Source of the DNA: Vogesella fluminis
GTDB lineage: Bacteria > Pseudomonadota > Gammaproteobacteria > Burkholderiales > Chromobacteriaceae
DNA length: 40,926 bases
Assembly (NCBI RefSeq): GCF_014652335.1
Contig: NZ_BMYP01000028.1
Coordinates: 1-40,926 of the forward strand
Direction: 5' to 3'
The position numbers were made by a program, and so were the translations under genes. The notes under the pieces were generated by a model. That model made no database searches. It had not been told where the DNA came from and saw nothing but the letters and a program-made list of their open reading frames with translations. Shown here in pieces: positions 12,155 through 22,200 of this stretch. The stretch's first letter is position 1; each line of letters begins with the position of its first letter.

Positions 12155-12691
12155 CTAATTCTTGAGGCTTGCCGCCATTGCGTGCAGTTTGCCGCTCACA
12201 GACGCATCAATCACGTCATCACCGATCAGAATGCGTACGCCGCCGATAAGCTCGGCAGCTTCGCGCACTTCAATTCGTACGGTCTTGCCATACTTCTTGG
12301 TAAGCGCGGCGATCAGATCGGTTTGCTGAGCTTCGGTCAGCGGGAAAGCCGATTCGACGACTGCGTCGACGACTCCCTCGGACTTGGCTCGGAGCTGTTC
12401 AAACTGGCCAGCAATTTCCGGTAACAATGTCAGACGGCGGTTTTCGATGAGGGTGACAACAAATTGCTTGATGTCATCACTGCCACGTTCACCCAACACG
12501 TCCAACAACAGCGCCTCAACCTCTTGCGCGGTATGTTTCGGGTTGGTGACCACCTGGGCCACGTCCGGGTTTGTCACCATGGCAGCCAGCCACGCGAGCG
12601 CTTCAGACCATTTGGCCTGCGACTGCTGCTCGGCGGCCAGGCTGTATACCGCTTCGGCATAGGGCCTTGCTACGGTAATAAGTTCTGCCAT
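12155..12691 (-). CDS. atpH: F1 ATP synthase subunit delta
   Basis: The 178-residue delta subunit, which joins the top of F1 to the b-subunit stator. It begins [15 protein letters not shown], the usual OSCP/delta opening, and ends with the conserved [29 protein letters not shown] block. It lies 7 bases after atpF and 8 bases before atpA. Confidence 0.96.
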   Translation of the reverse strand: MAELITVARPYAEAVYSLAAEQQSQAKWSEALAWLAAMVTNPDVAQVVTNPKHTAQEVEALLLDVLGERGSDDIKQFVVTLIENRRLTLLPEIAGQFEQLRAKSEGVVDAVVESAFPLTEAQQTDLIAALTKKYGKTVRIEVREAAELIGGVRILIGDDVIDASVSGKLHAMAASLKN

Positions 12692-12698
12692 GAGTTGT

Positions 12699-13169
12699 TT
12701 AAAACTCCGCTTTGATGGAAGCTAACAGATCAGCGTGCTTGGCTGCATCGATCTCTTTGCGCAGGATCTTTTCCGCGCCGCTCACGGCCAAGGAGGCCAC
12801 CTGCTCACGCAGCGACTCCTTGGCACGCAACACTTCCTGATCGATCTGGGCCTTCGCGTCCGCCACCAGCTTTGCACCTTCGGTGCGAGCTGCGTCCTTG
12901 GCTTCATCCACGATCTGGCTGGCACGCTTTTCAGCGGCCAGGATCAGCTCGGTAGCTTGTTGTTTTGCCTGACGAAGTTCGTCAGCAACACGCTTTTCGG
13001 CTGCTTCCAGATCCTGTTTGCCACGCTCTGCAGCGGCCAGGCCATCAGCAATACGCTTGGCACGCTCGTCCATCATGTTGGTAAGCGGAGGCCAAACAAA
13101 CTTCATGGTGAACCATACCAGGATAGCGAACGTTATCGCCTGGCCCAGTAGTGTTGCATTGAATTCCAC
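12699..13169 (-). CDS. atpF: Fo ATP synthase subunit b
   Basis: The 156-residue b subunit, the peripheral stator stalk. One N-terminal membrane helix (about residues 4-26, [22 protein letters not shown]) is followed by a long charged coiled coil rich in Ala, Glu, Lys and Arg, as in the family. It is positioned between atpE and atpH. Confidence 0.96.
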   Translation of the reverse strand: MEFNATLLGQAITFAILVWFTMKFVWPPLTNMMDERAKRIADGLAAAERGKQDLEAAEKRVADELRQAKQQATELILAAEKRASQIVDEAKDAARTEGAKLVADAKAQIDQEVLRAKESLREQVASLAVSGAEKILRKEIDAAKHADLLASIKAEF

Positions 13170-13219
13170 GCTTGTTTTCCTCCAGTGGGGTTACGACAAC
13201 AACCGCTTGCGTCTTGAGA

Positions 13220-13507
<288 letters not shown>

Positions 13508-13569
13508 TTAAATCTCCTAAAGACTAATGCAAGGATGGTTTGAAAAAAGGTACTAAGAAAATCGTTAAA

Positions 13570-14755
<1,186 letters not shown>

Positions 14756-14779
14756 GTCTGAATCGTAAAAAATCGGACG

Positions 14780-14809
14780 ATTATAGGCTTGACGTGACGA
14801 AAGCGTCAA
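14780..14809 (-). promoter_or_regulatory. Promoter of the atp operon
   Basis: On the minus strand TTGACG (14804-14809), an 18-base spacer and a perfect TATAAT (14780-14785) make the strongest sigma-70 promoter in the window. The start would be about 17 bases before atpI. It lies between parB and atpI. Confidence 0.82.
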
Positions 14810-14846
14810 CTTTGCTTCGTTCCGCTGTTTATGACCCGAATCCGGC

Positions 14847-15710
14847 TCACGACTTTGATTTTGCTTGCAGTTTTTCCAGCAGCCGGTCAAGTTCATCCAG
14901 ATTTGCATATTCGATGATCAGCTTGCCGCTGCCACGCGCCGCACTGCGTAAACTGATGTTCATGCCCAGCTGCTCGGACAGCGTTTCCGCCAGCCGGCGC
15001 ACGTCGGCATCCTGCCGCGCCGGCGCGGCCGGCTTGCGGCCAACCTTGCCGTCCTGCTGTTGCGCTTTCTGTTCCACCTCGCGCACGGTGAGGCCGTCGG
15101 CGGCGATCTGCTGTGCCAGGTTGATCTGCTCCAGCACCGGTAGTGGCAGCAGCGCGCGCGCATGGCCCATTTCCAGGCGACCATCATGCAGCATCTGTTG
15201 CACCGGCTCCGGCAGTGCCAGCAGGCGCAGCAGGTTGCTGACTGCGCTGCGCGAACGGCCGACCGCCTCGGCGGCCGCCTCGTGGGTGAGGGCAAACTCG
15301 TCGATCAGCCGCTTCAGGCCGCGCGCTTCCTCGATCGGGTCCAGCTCCTGGCGCTGGATGTTCTCGATCAGCCCCATCGCCAGTGCCGCCTCGTCCGAGA
15401 CGCTGCGGATGACGGCCGGAATTTCGGCCAGACCGGCCTTGCGGCTGGCGCGCCAGCGGCGTTCGCCGGCAATCAGCTCGTAGTCGCCGAGGCCGACCTC
15501 GCGCACCACTACCGGCTGGATCACGCCCTGGGAACGGATGGAGGCCGCCAGTTCTTCCAGTGCGGCGTCATCGATCCGGCTGCGCGGCTGGTACTTGCCG
15601 GGGCGGATACGCTCGATCGCCACGGCGGTCAGGCGGTCATCAACGGATTCGACTGTGGCGAGCAGCGCGTCAAGACCGCGGCCCAGTCCTTTGAGTTTGG
15701 CCATCTTCAT
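14847..15710 (-). CDS. parB: Chromosome partition protein ParB
   Basis: A 287-residue centromere-binding CTPase that loads at parS and recruits ParA and SMC. The N-terminal ParB/Srx domain has GERRWRA (82-88), the CTP-binding and hydrolysis signature. A helix-turn-helix follows (LTHEAAAEAVGRSRSAVSNLLRLLALP), then a short C-terminal dimerisation region. The ATG at 15710 overlaps the parA stop as ATGA; MAKLKGLGRG at 15704 is an alternative start. One exact TGCGGCCAACCTTG lies inside, read as KVGRK. No parS is visible in the window. Confidence 0.96.
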   Translation of the reverse strand: MKMAKLKGLGRGLDALLATVESVDDRLTAVAIERIRPGKYQPRSRIDDAALEELAASIRSQGVIQPVVVREVGLGDYELIAGERRWRASRKAGLAEIPAVIRSVSDEAALAMGLIENIQRQELDPIEEARGLKRLIDEFALTHEAAAEAVGRSRSAVSNLLRLLALPEPVQQMLHDGRLEMGHARALLPLPVLEQINLAQQIAADGLTVREVEQKAQQQDGKVGRKPAAPARQDADVRRLAETLSEQLGMNISLRSAARGSGKLIIEYANLDELDRLLEKLQAKSKS

Positions 15711-16498
15711 TGCTCTGCTGTGGTTGTTTGCGGCTCGAGGCGGGCAGTCAGCTCCGCTGCGAGGGCGAGGTATGCCTGGGCGCCGCGGGCGTTGCGATCG
15801 TAGATCAGTGCCGGCAGGCCGTGACTGGGCGCCTCCGCCAACCGGATGTTGCGCGGGATGACGGTCTCGAACACCTTGTCGCCGAAGTGGCGCGCCAGCT
15901 GTTCCGACACTTGTTGCGACAGGTTGCTGCGGGTATCAAACATGGTGCGCAGCAGGCCCATGATCTCGATTTTCGGATTGACCGCCAGTCGCACCTTGCG
16001 CAAAGTGCCGACCAAATCGGTCAGCCCTTCCAGCGCGTAGTATTCGCACACCATCGGGATCAGCACGCCCTGTGCCGCCACCAGCCCGTTCAGCGTCAGC
16101 AGGTTCAGCGACGGCGGGCTGTCGATCAGGATGTAGTCGTAGTTGGCCGCCACCTGCTCCAGCGCGTTCTTCAACCGCGCCTCGCGCGCCAGCTCCTGCA
16201 TCAGCTCGACCTCGGCCGCCGACAGGTCGCGGTTGGCCGGCAGCACATCGTAGCCGCCCTGCTTCGCCGGCTGCACCACCTCGGCCACCTCGTGCTCGGC
16301 CAGCAGCACGTGGTAGACCGAGCGCTGCAGCGCGCTCTTGTCGATGCCGCTGCCCATGGTGGCGTTGCCCTGCGGGTCGAGATCGACGATCAGCACCCGC
16401 CGCCCCTGCTCGGCCAGGCCGGCGGCCAGATTGACCACGGTAGTGGTTTTGCCGACGCCGCCCTTCTGGTTGGCGACCGCGATGATGCGTGCCGTCAT
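15707..16498 (-). CDS. parA: Chromosome partition ATPase ParA (Soj)
   Basis: A 263-residue P-loop ATPase of the MinD/ParA family that moves origins with ParB. The deviant Walker A is KGGVGKTT (12-19), with DLDPQGNAT after it and LIDSPPSLN as the Walker B region. It overlaps rsmG upstream and parB downstream by 4 bases each, so the three are probably translationally coupled. Confidence 0.96.
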   Translation of the reverse strand: MTARIIAVANQKGGVGKTTTVVNLAAGLAEQGRRVLIVDLDPQGNATMGSGIDKSALQRSVYHVLLAEHEVAEVVQPAKQGGYDVLPANRDLSAAEVELMQELAREARLKNALEQVAANYDYILIDSPPSLNLLTLNGLVAAQGVLIPMVCEYYALEGLTDLVGTLRKVRLAVNPKIEIMGLLRTMFDTRSNLSQQVSEQLARHFGDKVFETVIPRNIRLAEAPSHGLPALIYDRNARGAQAYLALAAELTARLEPQTTTAEQ

Positions 16499-17121
16499 TT
16501 GGCGACGACGCGCACGAGGTGACGCTCGGCATCGAGGCCGGGCACGACAAGCGGCAGCACTTCGGACACCGCGAAGTCTTCCGGCAGCTGCGCGATTTCT
16601 TCATACGGGTAAACCCCCTTCATCGCCACGAACTGGCCGCCGTCAGCCAGCAGGTGCCTGGACAGCTTGACGAACTCGGCCAGCTCGGAGAAGGCGCGGC
16701 TGGTGATACGGTCGAACTTCTGCGCCGGCTGGTAGGCCTCGACGCGGTCGGTGATCACCTCCACGTTCGGCAGTTTCAGCTCGATCACCGCCTGGCGCAG
16801 GAAGGTGGTTTTCTTGTGGTTGGCGTCCAGCACCACCACCTGCAGGTCCGGGCGTGCGATCGCTGCCGGGATGCCGGGCATGCCGCCACCGGAGCCGACG
16901 TCGAGCAGGCGCGTGCCGCCGGCCAGATGCGGCACCAGCGTCAGGCTGTCGAGCAGGTGGTAGCTGACCATGCGCTCTTGTTCGCGGATGGCGGTCAGGT
17001 TGTAGGTCTGGTTCCATTTGGCCAACAGGCCCAGATAGCCTTCCAGCAGAGCGATCTGTTCCGGCGTCAGTGCCAGGCCGATTGCGGCCAACCCTTGGGT
17101 AAGTTCTGCGTGGTGCGTCAT
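16495..17121 (-). CDS. rsmG: 16S rRNA (guanine527-N7)-methyltransferase
   Basis: A 208-residue SAM-dependent methyltransferase (GidB) that modifies G527 of 16S rRNA. The SAM-binding motif is LLDVGSGGGMPGIPAAI, with VVLDANHKKTTFL after it and ITSRAF further on. The ATG at 17121 gives the family start MTHHAELTQGLAA; the longer reading from 17220 runs into the terminator of mnmG. It overlaps parA by 4 bases. Confidence 0.95.
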   Translation of the reverse strand: MTHHAELTQGLAAIGLALTPEQIALLEGYLGLLAKWNQTYNLTAIREQERMVSYHLLDSLTLVPHLAGGTRLLDVGSGGGMPGIPAAIARPDLQVVVLDANHKKTTFLRQAVIELKLPNVEVITDRVEAYQPAQKFDRITSRAFSELAEFVKLSRHLLADGGQFVAMKGVYPYEEIAQLPEDFAVSEVLPLVVPGLDAERHLVRVVAK

Positions 17122-17171
17122 GATGAAGTTGGGCAATGATTGGAAACGAATAGCCCGATTGTAACGGGTAT

Positions 17172-17211
17172 CAAAAACAAATGCGCCCCGAAGTCGGCAC
17201 TCCGGAGCGCA
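17172..17211 (-). terminator. Intrinsic terminator after mnmG
   Basis: A 12-pair stem (17182-17193 with 17200-17211, two G-T pairs) and a 6-base loop, followed on the minus strand by TTTGTTTTTG. It lies 18 bases after the mnmG stop and upstream of rsmG. A TACAAT at 17158-17163 (minus strand) just beyond could be the -10 of an rsmG-parAB promoter, but its -35 is poor. Confidence 0.75.
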
Positions 17212-17228
17212 GTGCAGCAATTTGGCGC

Positions 17229-19121
17229 TCAGGCGCCGTGACGGGCGTCGCTGAAGCCGCGCTTGAGGTGCACCAGCAGCAGCGCGATCGCCGCCGGGGT
17301 AATGCCCTGGATGCGCGAGGCCTGGCCCAGCGTCTCCGGACGGTGCTCATTGAGCTTCTGCGACACTTCCTTCGACAAGCCCTTCACCAGTGCGTAGTCG
17401 ATGTCCAGCGGCAGCTTCACGTCGTCGAGCTGCTCGCGCCTGGCCACTTCCTCGTTCTGGCGGTCGATATAGCCTTGGTACTTGACCTGGATCTCCACCT
17501 GCTCTGCCACCACCTCGTCGGCGACGCCCTCCCCCGCCTGCGACAGCGTCATCAGCTGGCGATAGTTGACGTTGGGGCGCTTCAGCAGGTCGTGCAGGCT
17601 GTACTCGCGCGCCAGCTTCTGCCCGAACATCGCCTCGTCCTCGCCCGGCTGCAGTTTGCCCGGGTGCACGTAGTGCGTGGCCAGGCGCTGCTTCTCCGCC
17701 GCCACCGCGTCGCGCTTGCGGCAGAACGCGTCCCACTGTGCGTCACCGACCAGACCCAGCTTGCGGCCAAGCTCGGTCAAGCGCAGGTCGGCGTTGTCCT
17801 CGCGCAGCTGCAAGCGGAACTCGGCGCGACTGGTGAACATGCGGTACGGCTCGGACACGCCCATGGTGGACAGGTCATCGACCAGCACACCGAGGTAGGC
17901 CTCGTCGCGGCGCGGGCACCAGCCGGCCTGTTCACGGGCGAAGAGGCCGGCGTTGAGGCCGGCGAGCAGGCCCTGCGCCGCCGCCTCTTCATAGCCGGTG
18001 GTGCCGTTGATCTGGCCGGCGAAGAACAGGCCGTGGATGGCCTTGGTTTCCAGTGTCGACTTCAGCCCGCGCGGGTCGAAGTAGTCGTATTCGATCGCGT
18101 AGCCGGGGCGCAGGATGTGCGCGTTCTCCAGACCGGGGATGGAGCGCACCGCCGCCAGCTGGATGTCGAACGGCAGGCTGGTGGAAATCCCGTTCGGATA
18201 GTATTCGTGCGTAGTCAGGCCTTCCGGCTCCAGGAAAATCTGGTGGCTGTCCTTGTCGGCGAAGCGGTTGATCTTGTCCTCGATCGACGGGCAGTAGCGC
18301 GGGCCGACGCCTTCGATCACGCCGGTGAACATCGGGCTGCGTTCGAAACCGCTGCGGATGATGTCGTGGGTGCGCTCGTTGGTGTGGGTGATCCAGCACG
18401 GCAGCTGTTTCGGGTGCATCGCGCGGCTGCCGCGATAGGAGAACACCGGCTCCGGGGTGTCGCCCGGCTGCGCTTCCATCACGCTGAAATCGATGCTGCG
18501 GCCGTCGATACGCGGCGGGGTGCCGGTCTTCAGGCGGCCCACCGGCAGGCTCAGCTCGCGCAGGCGTTCGCCCAAGGTCGACGCTGCGGCATCGCCGGCG
18601 CGGCCGCCGCTGTAGTTTTCCAGGCCGACGTGGATCTTGCCGGACAGGAAGGTGCCGGCGGTGAGCACCACGCTCTTGCCGCGAAAGGTGATGCCGATGG
18701 CGGTGATGGCGCCGGCGACACGGTCGCCCTCGATCAAGAGGTCGTCCACCGGCTGCTGGAACAGCGTCAGGTTGGGCTGGTTTTCCAGCATCTCGCGGAT
18801 GGCGGCCTTGTACAGCACGCGGTCGGCCTGGGCGCGGGTAGCGCGCACCGCCGGACCCTTGGACGCGTTCAGGGTGCGGAACTGGATGCCGCCGGTGTCG
18901 GTGGCCAGCGCCATGGCGCCGCCCAGCGCGTCCACTTCCTTGACCAGATGACCCTTGCCGATGCCGCCGATCGACGGGTTGCACGACATCTGCCCCAGCG
19001 TCTCGATATTGTGGGTCAGCAGCAAGGTGCTGCAGCCCATGCGCGCGGCCGCCAGCGCGGCTTCGGTACCGGCATGGCCGCCACCCACCACGATCACGTC
19101 AAAGGTCGTCGGATAAATCAT
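17229..19121 (-). CDS. mnmG: tRNA uridine-5-carboxymethylaminomethyl modification enzyme MnmG
   Basis: A 630-residue FAD protein (GidA) that works with MnmE to modify U34 of several tRNAs. The dinucleotide-binding motif [21 protein letters not shown] is at the N-terminus, followed by [37 protein letters not shown] is further on. The ATG at 19121 gives the family start [14 protein letters not shown]; the extension to 19193 is unlike relatives. Position next to rsmG and parAB is the classical origin-proximal order. Confidence 0.97.
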   Translation of the reverse strand: MIYPTTFDVIVVGGGHAGTEAALAAARMGCSTLLLTHNIETLGQMSCNPSIGGIGKGHLVKEVDALGGAMALATDTGGIQFRTLNASKGPAVRATRAQADRVLYKAAIREMLENQPNLTLFQQPVDDLLIEGDRVAGAITAIGITFRGKSVVLTAGTFLSGKIHVGLENYSGGRAGDAAASTLGERLRELSLPVGRLKTGTPPRIDGRSIDFSVMEAQPGDTPEPVFSYRGSRAMHPKQLPCWITHTNERTHDIIRSGFERSPMFTGVIEGVGPRYCPSIEDKINRFADKDSHQIFLEPEGLTTHEYYPNGISTSLPFDIQLAAVRSIPGLENAHILRPGYAIEYDYFDPRGLKSTLETKAIHGLFFAGQINGTTGYEEAAAQGLLAGLNAGLFAREQAGWCPRRDEAYLGVLVDDLSTMGVSEPYRMFTSRAEFRLQLREDNADLRLTELGRKLGLVGDAQWDAFCRKRDAVAAEKQRLATHYVHPGKLQPGEDEAMFGQKLAREYSLHDLLKRPNVNYRQLMTLSQAGEGVADEVVAEQVEIQVKYQGYIDRQNEEVARREQLDDVKLPLDIDYALVKGLSKEVSQKLNEHRPETLGQASRIQGITPAAIALLLVHLKRGFSDARHGA

Positions 19122-19390
19122 GAAATGCCCGCCTGCTAAATAAGACCGTGAGCCGTTGCCGCCGTGCCGCCACCGTCTAAAGGTTGGCCGCAAGCGGCAG
19201 CACCTGCCCGGCTATGGAAAGAACCGGACATTGTAACCGAAATCCGCCACCGAGGTTAAGTCCTTGATTTTCATCACCCTGACTGTCATCAGGGTTTCAC
19301 CGCCCGGTCACCCGCCGTTCATGGACTGGACACGGCGCTGTCAGAATCGGCGTTTAGCATGCAGCCATCGACCCCGCACAGGAATGCAGC
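19122..19390. other. Divergent intergenic region mnmG / acyltransferase
   Basis: 269 bases without a gene. One TGCGGCCAACCTT-type motif (minus strand, 19179-19192, one mismatch from the 14-mer) lies in it and can pair locally with GCAAGCGGC. I see no DnaA-box cluster and no convincing promoter hexamers. Confidence 0.6.
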
Positions 19391-20143
19391 ATGCAATTGA
19401 GCGAACAACTGGCGGTCAGCACCGCCCCCCGGCTGAGCGTGCGACTGGCGCGCAGCGACAAGGACATCCGCCGCGCGCAGAAGCTGCGCTACCAGGTGTT
19501 TGCCACCGAGATGGGCGCACAGCTGGCCTCCGCCGCCGAAGGCATCGACCGCGACGACTACGATGCCTTCTGCGACCACCTGCTGGTGGAGGACAACCTC
19601 AGCGGCAAGGTGGTCGGCACCTACCGCATGCTGCCGCCGCACCGGGCACGGCAGCTGCCGCAGCTGTATTCCGAGCACGAATTCGAGCTGTCGCGGCTGG
19701 CCGGCATCCGCGACCACGTGATCGAGGTCGGCCGCTCCTGCGTGCACAAGGACTACCGTCGCGGCGCGGTGATCGCCATGCTGTGGGCCGGCCTCGCCGA
19801 CTACGTACGGCAGCAGGGCGGCCAGTATCTGGCCGGCTGCGCCAGCGTCAGCCTCGCCGACGGCGGCCACCAGGCAGTCAGCCTCTATCGCCAGCTGGAA
19901 GGCAAGCATCTGGCGCCGGTGGAGTGGCGGGTGACGCCGCACCTGGCCCTGCCGCTGCACCAGATACAGGACGACGCCGCGCCGGCACCGCTGCCGCCGC
20001 TGATCAAGGGCTATTTGCGCGCCGGCGCCTGGGTGTGCGGCGAGCCAGCGTGGGACCCGGATTTCAACTGCGCCGACTTCTTCATGCTGCTGCCGATGAA
20101 CCGCCTCGACCTGCGCCACCAGAAGCACTTCGCCGCCAGCTGA
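19391..20143 (+). CDS. OlsB-like GNAT acyltransferase (ornithine lipid type)
   Basis: A 250-residue acyltransferase of the hemolysin/OlsB-type GNAT family. Relatives attach 3-hydroxyacyl chains to ornithine to make the lyso form of ornithine lipids; others have unknown acceptors. Visible blocks are the N-terminal RLARSDKDIRRAQKLRYQVF, the core VIEVGRSCVHKDYRRGAVIAMLWAGLA and the C-terminal LPPLIKGYLRAGAWVCGEP. AGGAATGC precedes the ATG. No olsA-like O-acyltransferase is adjacent, so the product lipid is uncertain. An inverted pair of the repeated 14-mer follows the stop. Confidence 0.8.
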   Translation: MQLSEQLAVSTAPRLSVRLARSDKDIRRAQKLRYQVFATEMGAQLASAAEGIDRDDYDAFCDHLLVEDNLSGKVVGTYRMLPPHRARQLPQLYSEHEFELSRLAGIRDHVIEVGRSCVHKDYRRGAVIAMLWAGLADYVRQQGGQYLAGCASVSLADGGHQAVSLYRQLEGKHLAPVEWRVTPHLALPLHQIQDDAAPAPLPPLIKGYLRAGAWVCGEPAWDPDFNCADFFMLLPMNRLDLRHQKHFAAS

Positions 20144-20152
20144 GGCATGGTG

Positions 20153-20190
20153 CAAGCTTGGCCGCAGGCACCGCCTTGCGGCCAACCTTG
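20153..20190. repeat. Inverted pair of the TGCGGCCAACCTTG motif (possible terminator)
   Basis: A minus-strand copy (20153-20166, one mismatch) and an exact plus-strand copy (20177-20190) face each other across about 10 bases. They form a stem of roughly 16 pairs with one mismatch and one bulge. It starts 10 bases after the acyltransferase stop and could act as a terminator, as paired uptake sequences do in Neisseria. Confidence 0.8.
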
Positions 20191-20206
20191 CGAGCGCTGT
20201 TACAAT
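20176..20206 (+). promoter_or_regulatory. Possible promoter of trmO
   Basis: TACAAT at 20201-20206 lies only 6 bases before the ATG of trmO, with TTGCGG at 20176-20181 (19-base spacer) overlapping the repeated motif. If used, the mRNA would be nearly leaderless, which fits the absence of a Shine-Dalgarno. Confidence 0.3.
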
Positions 20207-20212
20207 CGCGGG

Positions 20213-20914
20213 ATGGAATATTCGGTCACCCCCGTCGGCATCATCCACTCGCCGTACCAGGAAAAATTCGGCATCCCGCGTCAGCCGGCGCTGGCCCCGT
20301 CCGCCCTGGTAACGCTGGAATTGCTGCCGCCCTACAACCAGCCCAACTGCGTGCGCGGGCTGGAAGACTTCTCCCACGTGTGGCTGACCTTCGTGTTCCA
20401 CGACACGCTGGCACGCGGCTGGCAGCCGCTGGTGCGGCCACCGCGGCTGGGTGGCAACAGCAAGGTCGGCGTGTTCGCCAGCCGCGCCACGCACCGTCCC
20501 AACGGCCTCGGGCTGTCGCTGGTGGCGCTGCAGGGCATCGATACCGGCCACGGCGTCACGCTGCGGCTGAGCGGCGCCGACCTGCTCGACGGCACGCCGG
20601 TGCTGGACATCAAGCCCTACATCCCGTTCGTGGAGGCCAAGCCCGACGCCCGTGGCGGCTTCGTCGACGGCCCGCCGCCGCAGCTGGCGGTGCGCTGGAG
20701 CGAGGCCGCGCGCGCGCAGCTGCAAGCTTGGCCGCAGGCGCCGGCGTGGCTGCCGCAGCTGATCGCAGAGGTACTGGCGCAGGACCCGCGCCCGGCCTAC
20801 CAGGACGACCCGCAACGGCGCTACGGCGTGCGGCTGGCGGACTGCAACATCGTGTTCAACATTGCCGACAATGTGGCGACGGTACTTGAAATAAACCCGC
20901 CCACCCAGAACTAA
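20213..20914 (+). CDS. trmO: tRNA (t6A37) N6-methyltransferase TrmO
   Basis: A 233-residue protein of the TsaA/TrmO family, which methylates the threonylcarbamoyl-adenosine at position 37 of certain tRNAs. Family blocks visible are PVGIIHSPYQEKFGIPRQP near the start, LEDFSHVWLTFVFH, GVFASRATHRPNGLGLSLV and DIKPYIPFVE. The C-terminal extension has PRPAYQDDPQRRYGV and NIVFNI. The ATG at 20213 is set by homology; the codons upstream run through the inverted repeat. A one-mismatch copy of the repeated motif lies at 20723-20736. Confidence 0.93.
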   Translation: MEYSVTPVGIIHSPYQEKFGIPRQPALAPSALVTLELLPPYNQPNCVRGLEDFSHVWLTFVFHDTLARGWQPLVRPPRLGGNSKVGVFASRATHRPNGLGLSLVALQGIDTGHGVTLRLSGADLLDGTPVLDIKPYIPFVEAKPDARGGFVDGPPPQLAVRWSEAARAQLQAWPQAPAWLPQLIAEVLAQDPRPAYQDDPQRRYGVRLADCNIVFNIADNVATVLEINPPTQN

Positions 20915-20990
20915 TCCGTGTGGCACCCGGTCGAACCGCGTCCGGACCCTCCGAAACACGGACGTGCCGCTTACACTGGAGATTGACAAC

Positions 20991-21881
20991 ATGACTTCCC
21001 GAGCGAAGACCGCCCTTCTGGCCCTCTCCCTCATCAGCATCCTTGCTGCCCCGTTTGCCGAAGCCGCACGGCTGGGCAAGGGCCGCAGCGCCGGCATGCA
21101 GCGCTCGACCCCGACACAAAGCTACCAGCAGCCTGGCGCCGCACCGGCCCAGCCTGCCGCGCCGATGGCGCCAGCCGCAGCCGGCCAGCAAAAAGGCTCC
21201 GGCATCGGTGGCATGCTGGCCGCCGGCGCCGTCGGCGCCGCTGCCGGTTACATGCTGAGCTCCGCCTTTGGCGGCGATGGCGACTTCCCGTGGCTGGGCA
21301 TCCTCGCCGGCGGCCTCGGCGGCCTCGCGCTGCTGTCCTTCCTGCGCAACCGCGCCGCCCGTCAGCGCCAGCAGGCACCGCGTCCGATGTCGGTACCGAA
21401 CGCCAGCCGCTTCGAACCGGCCGCCGCCGGTCCCAACGGTGCCATTCCGCCTATCGGCTCCGGCATGCAGCCACAAGGCGGCAGCGGGCTGACGCCGCCA
21501 CCGGCCAGCCTGCAGCGCCTGCCGGACGGCACCGAGATCCCGCACTTCCTGCGCCAGGCCAAGGCCACCTTCCTGCACCTGCAGAACCTGAACTCGGCGG
21601 AGAGCCTCGAAGAAGTGCGCAAGTACATGACGCCGGAGCTGTTCAACGCGCTGCGTGACGATATCAGCGGCAACAGCGAAGCGGCCGACTTCCCGCAGCT
21701 GGACTGCAGCGTGATCGAGGCCGTCAACGAAGGCGGCCGCATGATCGCCAGCGTCCGCTTCAGCGGCACCGTCAGCGAAAGCGTCGGCACTGCGCCGGTA
21801 CCGTTCAGCGAGGTGTGGCACTACGTGAAGGACGACAGCAACAGCGCCAAGTGGCTGATCGCCGGCATCCAGCAAGCCTGA
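20991..21881 (+). CDS. Tim44-like domain protein, exported or membrane-bound
   Basis: A 296-residue protein with an N-terminal signal sequence (about 1-25, ending AAPFAEAA), a low-complexity Gln/Pro/Ala stretch, and a glycine-rich hydrophobic pair (about 70-120: GGMLAAGAVGAAAGYMLSSAF and FPWLGILAGGLGGLALLSFL). A C-terminal Tim44/calcium-channel-like domain follows (about 185-295: IPHFLRQAKATFLHLQNLNSAESLEEVRKYMTPELF). This is the common bacterial Tim44-family layout. The role is unknown in most bacteria. GGAG lies about 10 bases before the ATG. Confidence 0.82.
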   Translation: MTSRAKTALLALSLISILAAPFAEAARLGKGRSAGMQRSTPTQSYQQPGAAPAQPAAPMAPAAAGQQKGSGIGGMLAAGAVGAAAGYMLSSAFGGDGDFPWLGILAGGLGGLALLSFLRNRAARQRQQAPRPMSVPNASRFEPAAAGPNGAIPPIGSGMQPQGGSGLTPPPASLQRLPDGTEIPHFLRQAKATFLHLQNLNSAESLEEVRKYMTPELFNALRDDISGNSEAADFPQLDCSVIEAVNEGGRMIASVRFSGTVSESVGTAPVPFSEVWHYVKDDSNSAKWLIAGIQQA

Positions 21882-22200
21882 TCCCGCACTGCCACGGCGG
21901 CACCATCAGCGCCGCCACGGAGGCTGGCGTCACAAGACACCAGCCTCCGCCCTCTCCCGGCACCAATACGCCCGGCACCCGAATAAATCCCTGACCTTCA
22001 GCCCGTCCGCGCCAAGAGACGGCATCCTGCCAGCGGCCTGAAAGGCAATGTGCAAGCCTTGTTTATTTGCATAAGGAATATTGTCTCTATGCACATCATT
22101 CGAATATGATAAATGGCATGTCATTTGCAATGATTGCGCAAATACCCGTCACCTTGAAGGTTCCCGGCCACGGCACCTCCAATTCGCCGCCGGTACCGCC
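21882..22200. other. Intergenic region, hairpin and AT-rich stretch
   Basis: Holds a perfect 9-bp stem at 21919-21948 (12-base loop, no T tract) that may end the Tim44-domain transcript. Near 22050-22150 lies an AT-rich stretch unlike the surrounding GC-rich DNA. It has an ATTTGC...GCAAAT dyad (22123-22143). It may carry the control region of the PilX-like gene. No gene is supported. Confidence 0.6.

Noticed and set aside
14847-17121. parS site near parAB
   Set aside because: Several CACGTG cores occur in the window but none has the flanking TGTTTC/GAAACA-type arms.
17181-19139. 652-codon plus-strand ORF opposite mnmG
   Set aside because: Shadow of mnmG; no recognisable domain and same codon-phase artefact.
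19122-19390. Replication origin upstream of mnmG
   Set aside because: No cluster of DnaA boxes or AT-rich unwinding stretch is visible; origin nearness is inferred only from gene order.
22081-22200. TTG start at 22081 for the PilX-like gene, despite an AAGGA nearby
   Set aside because: It would put 40 polar, cysteine-containing residues before a prepilin leader; MHSISS at 22201 fits the family better.
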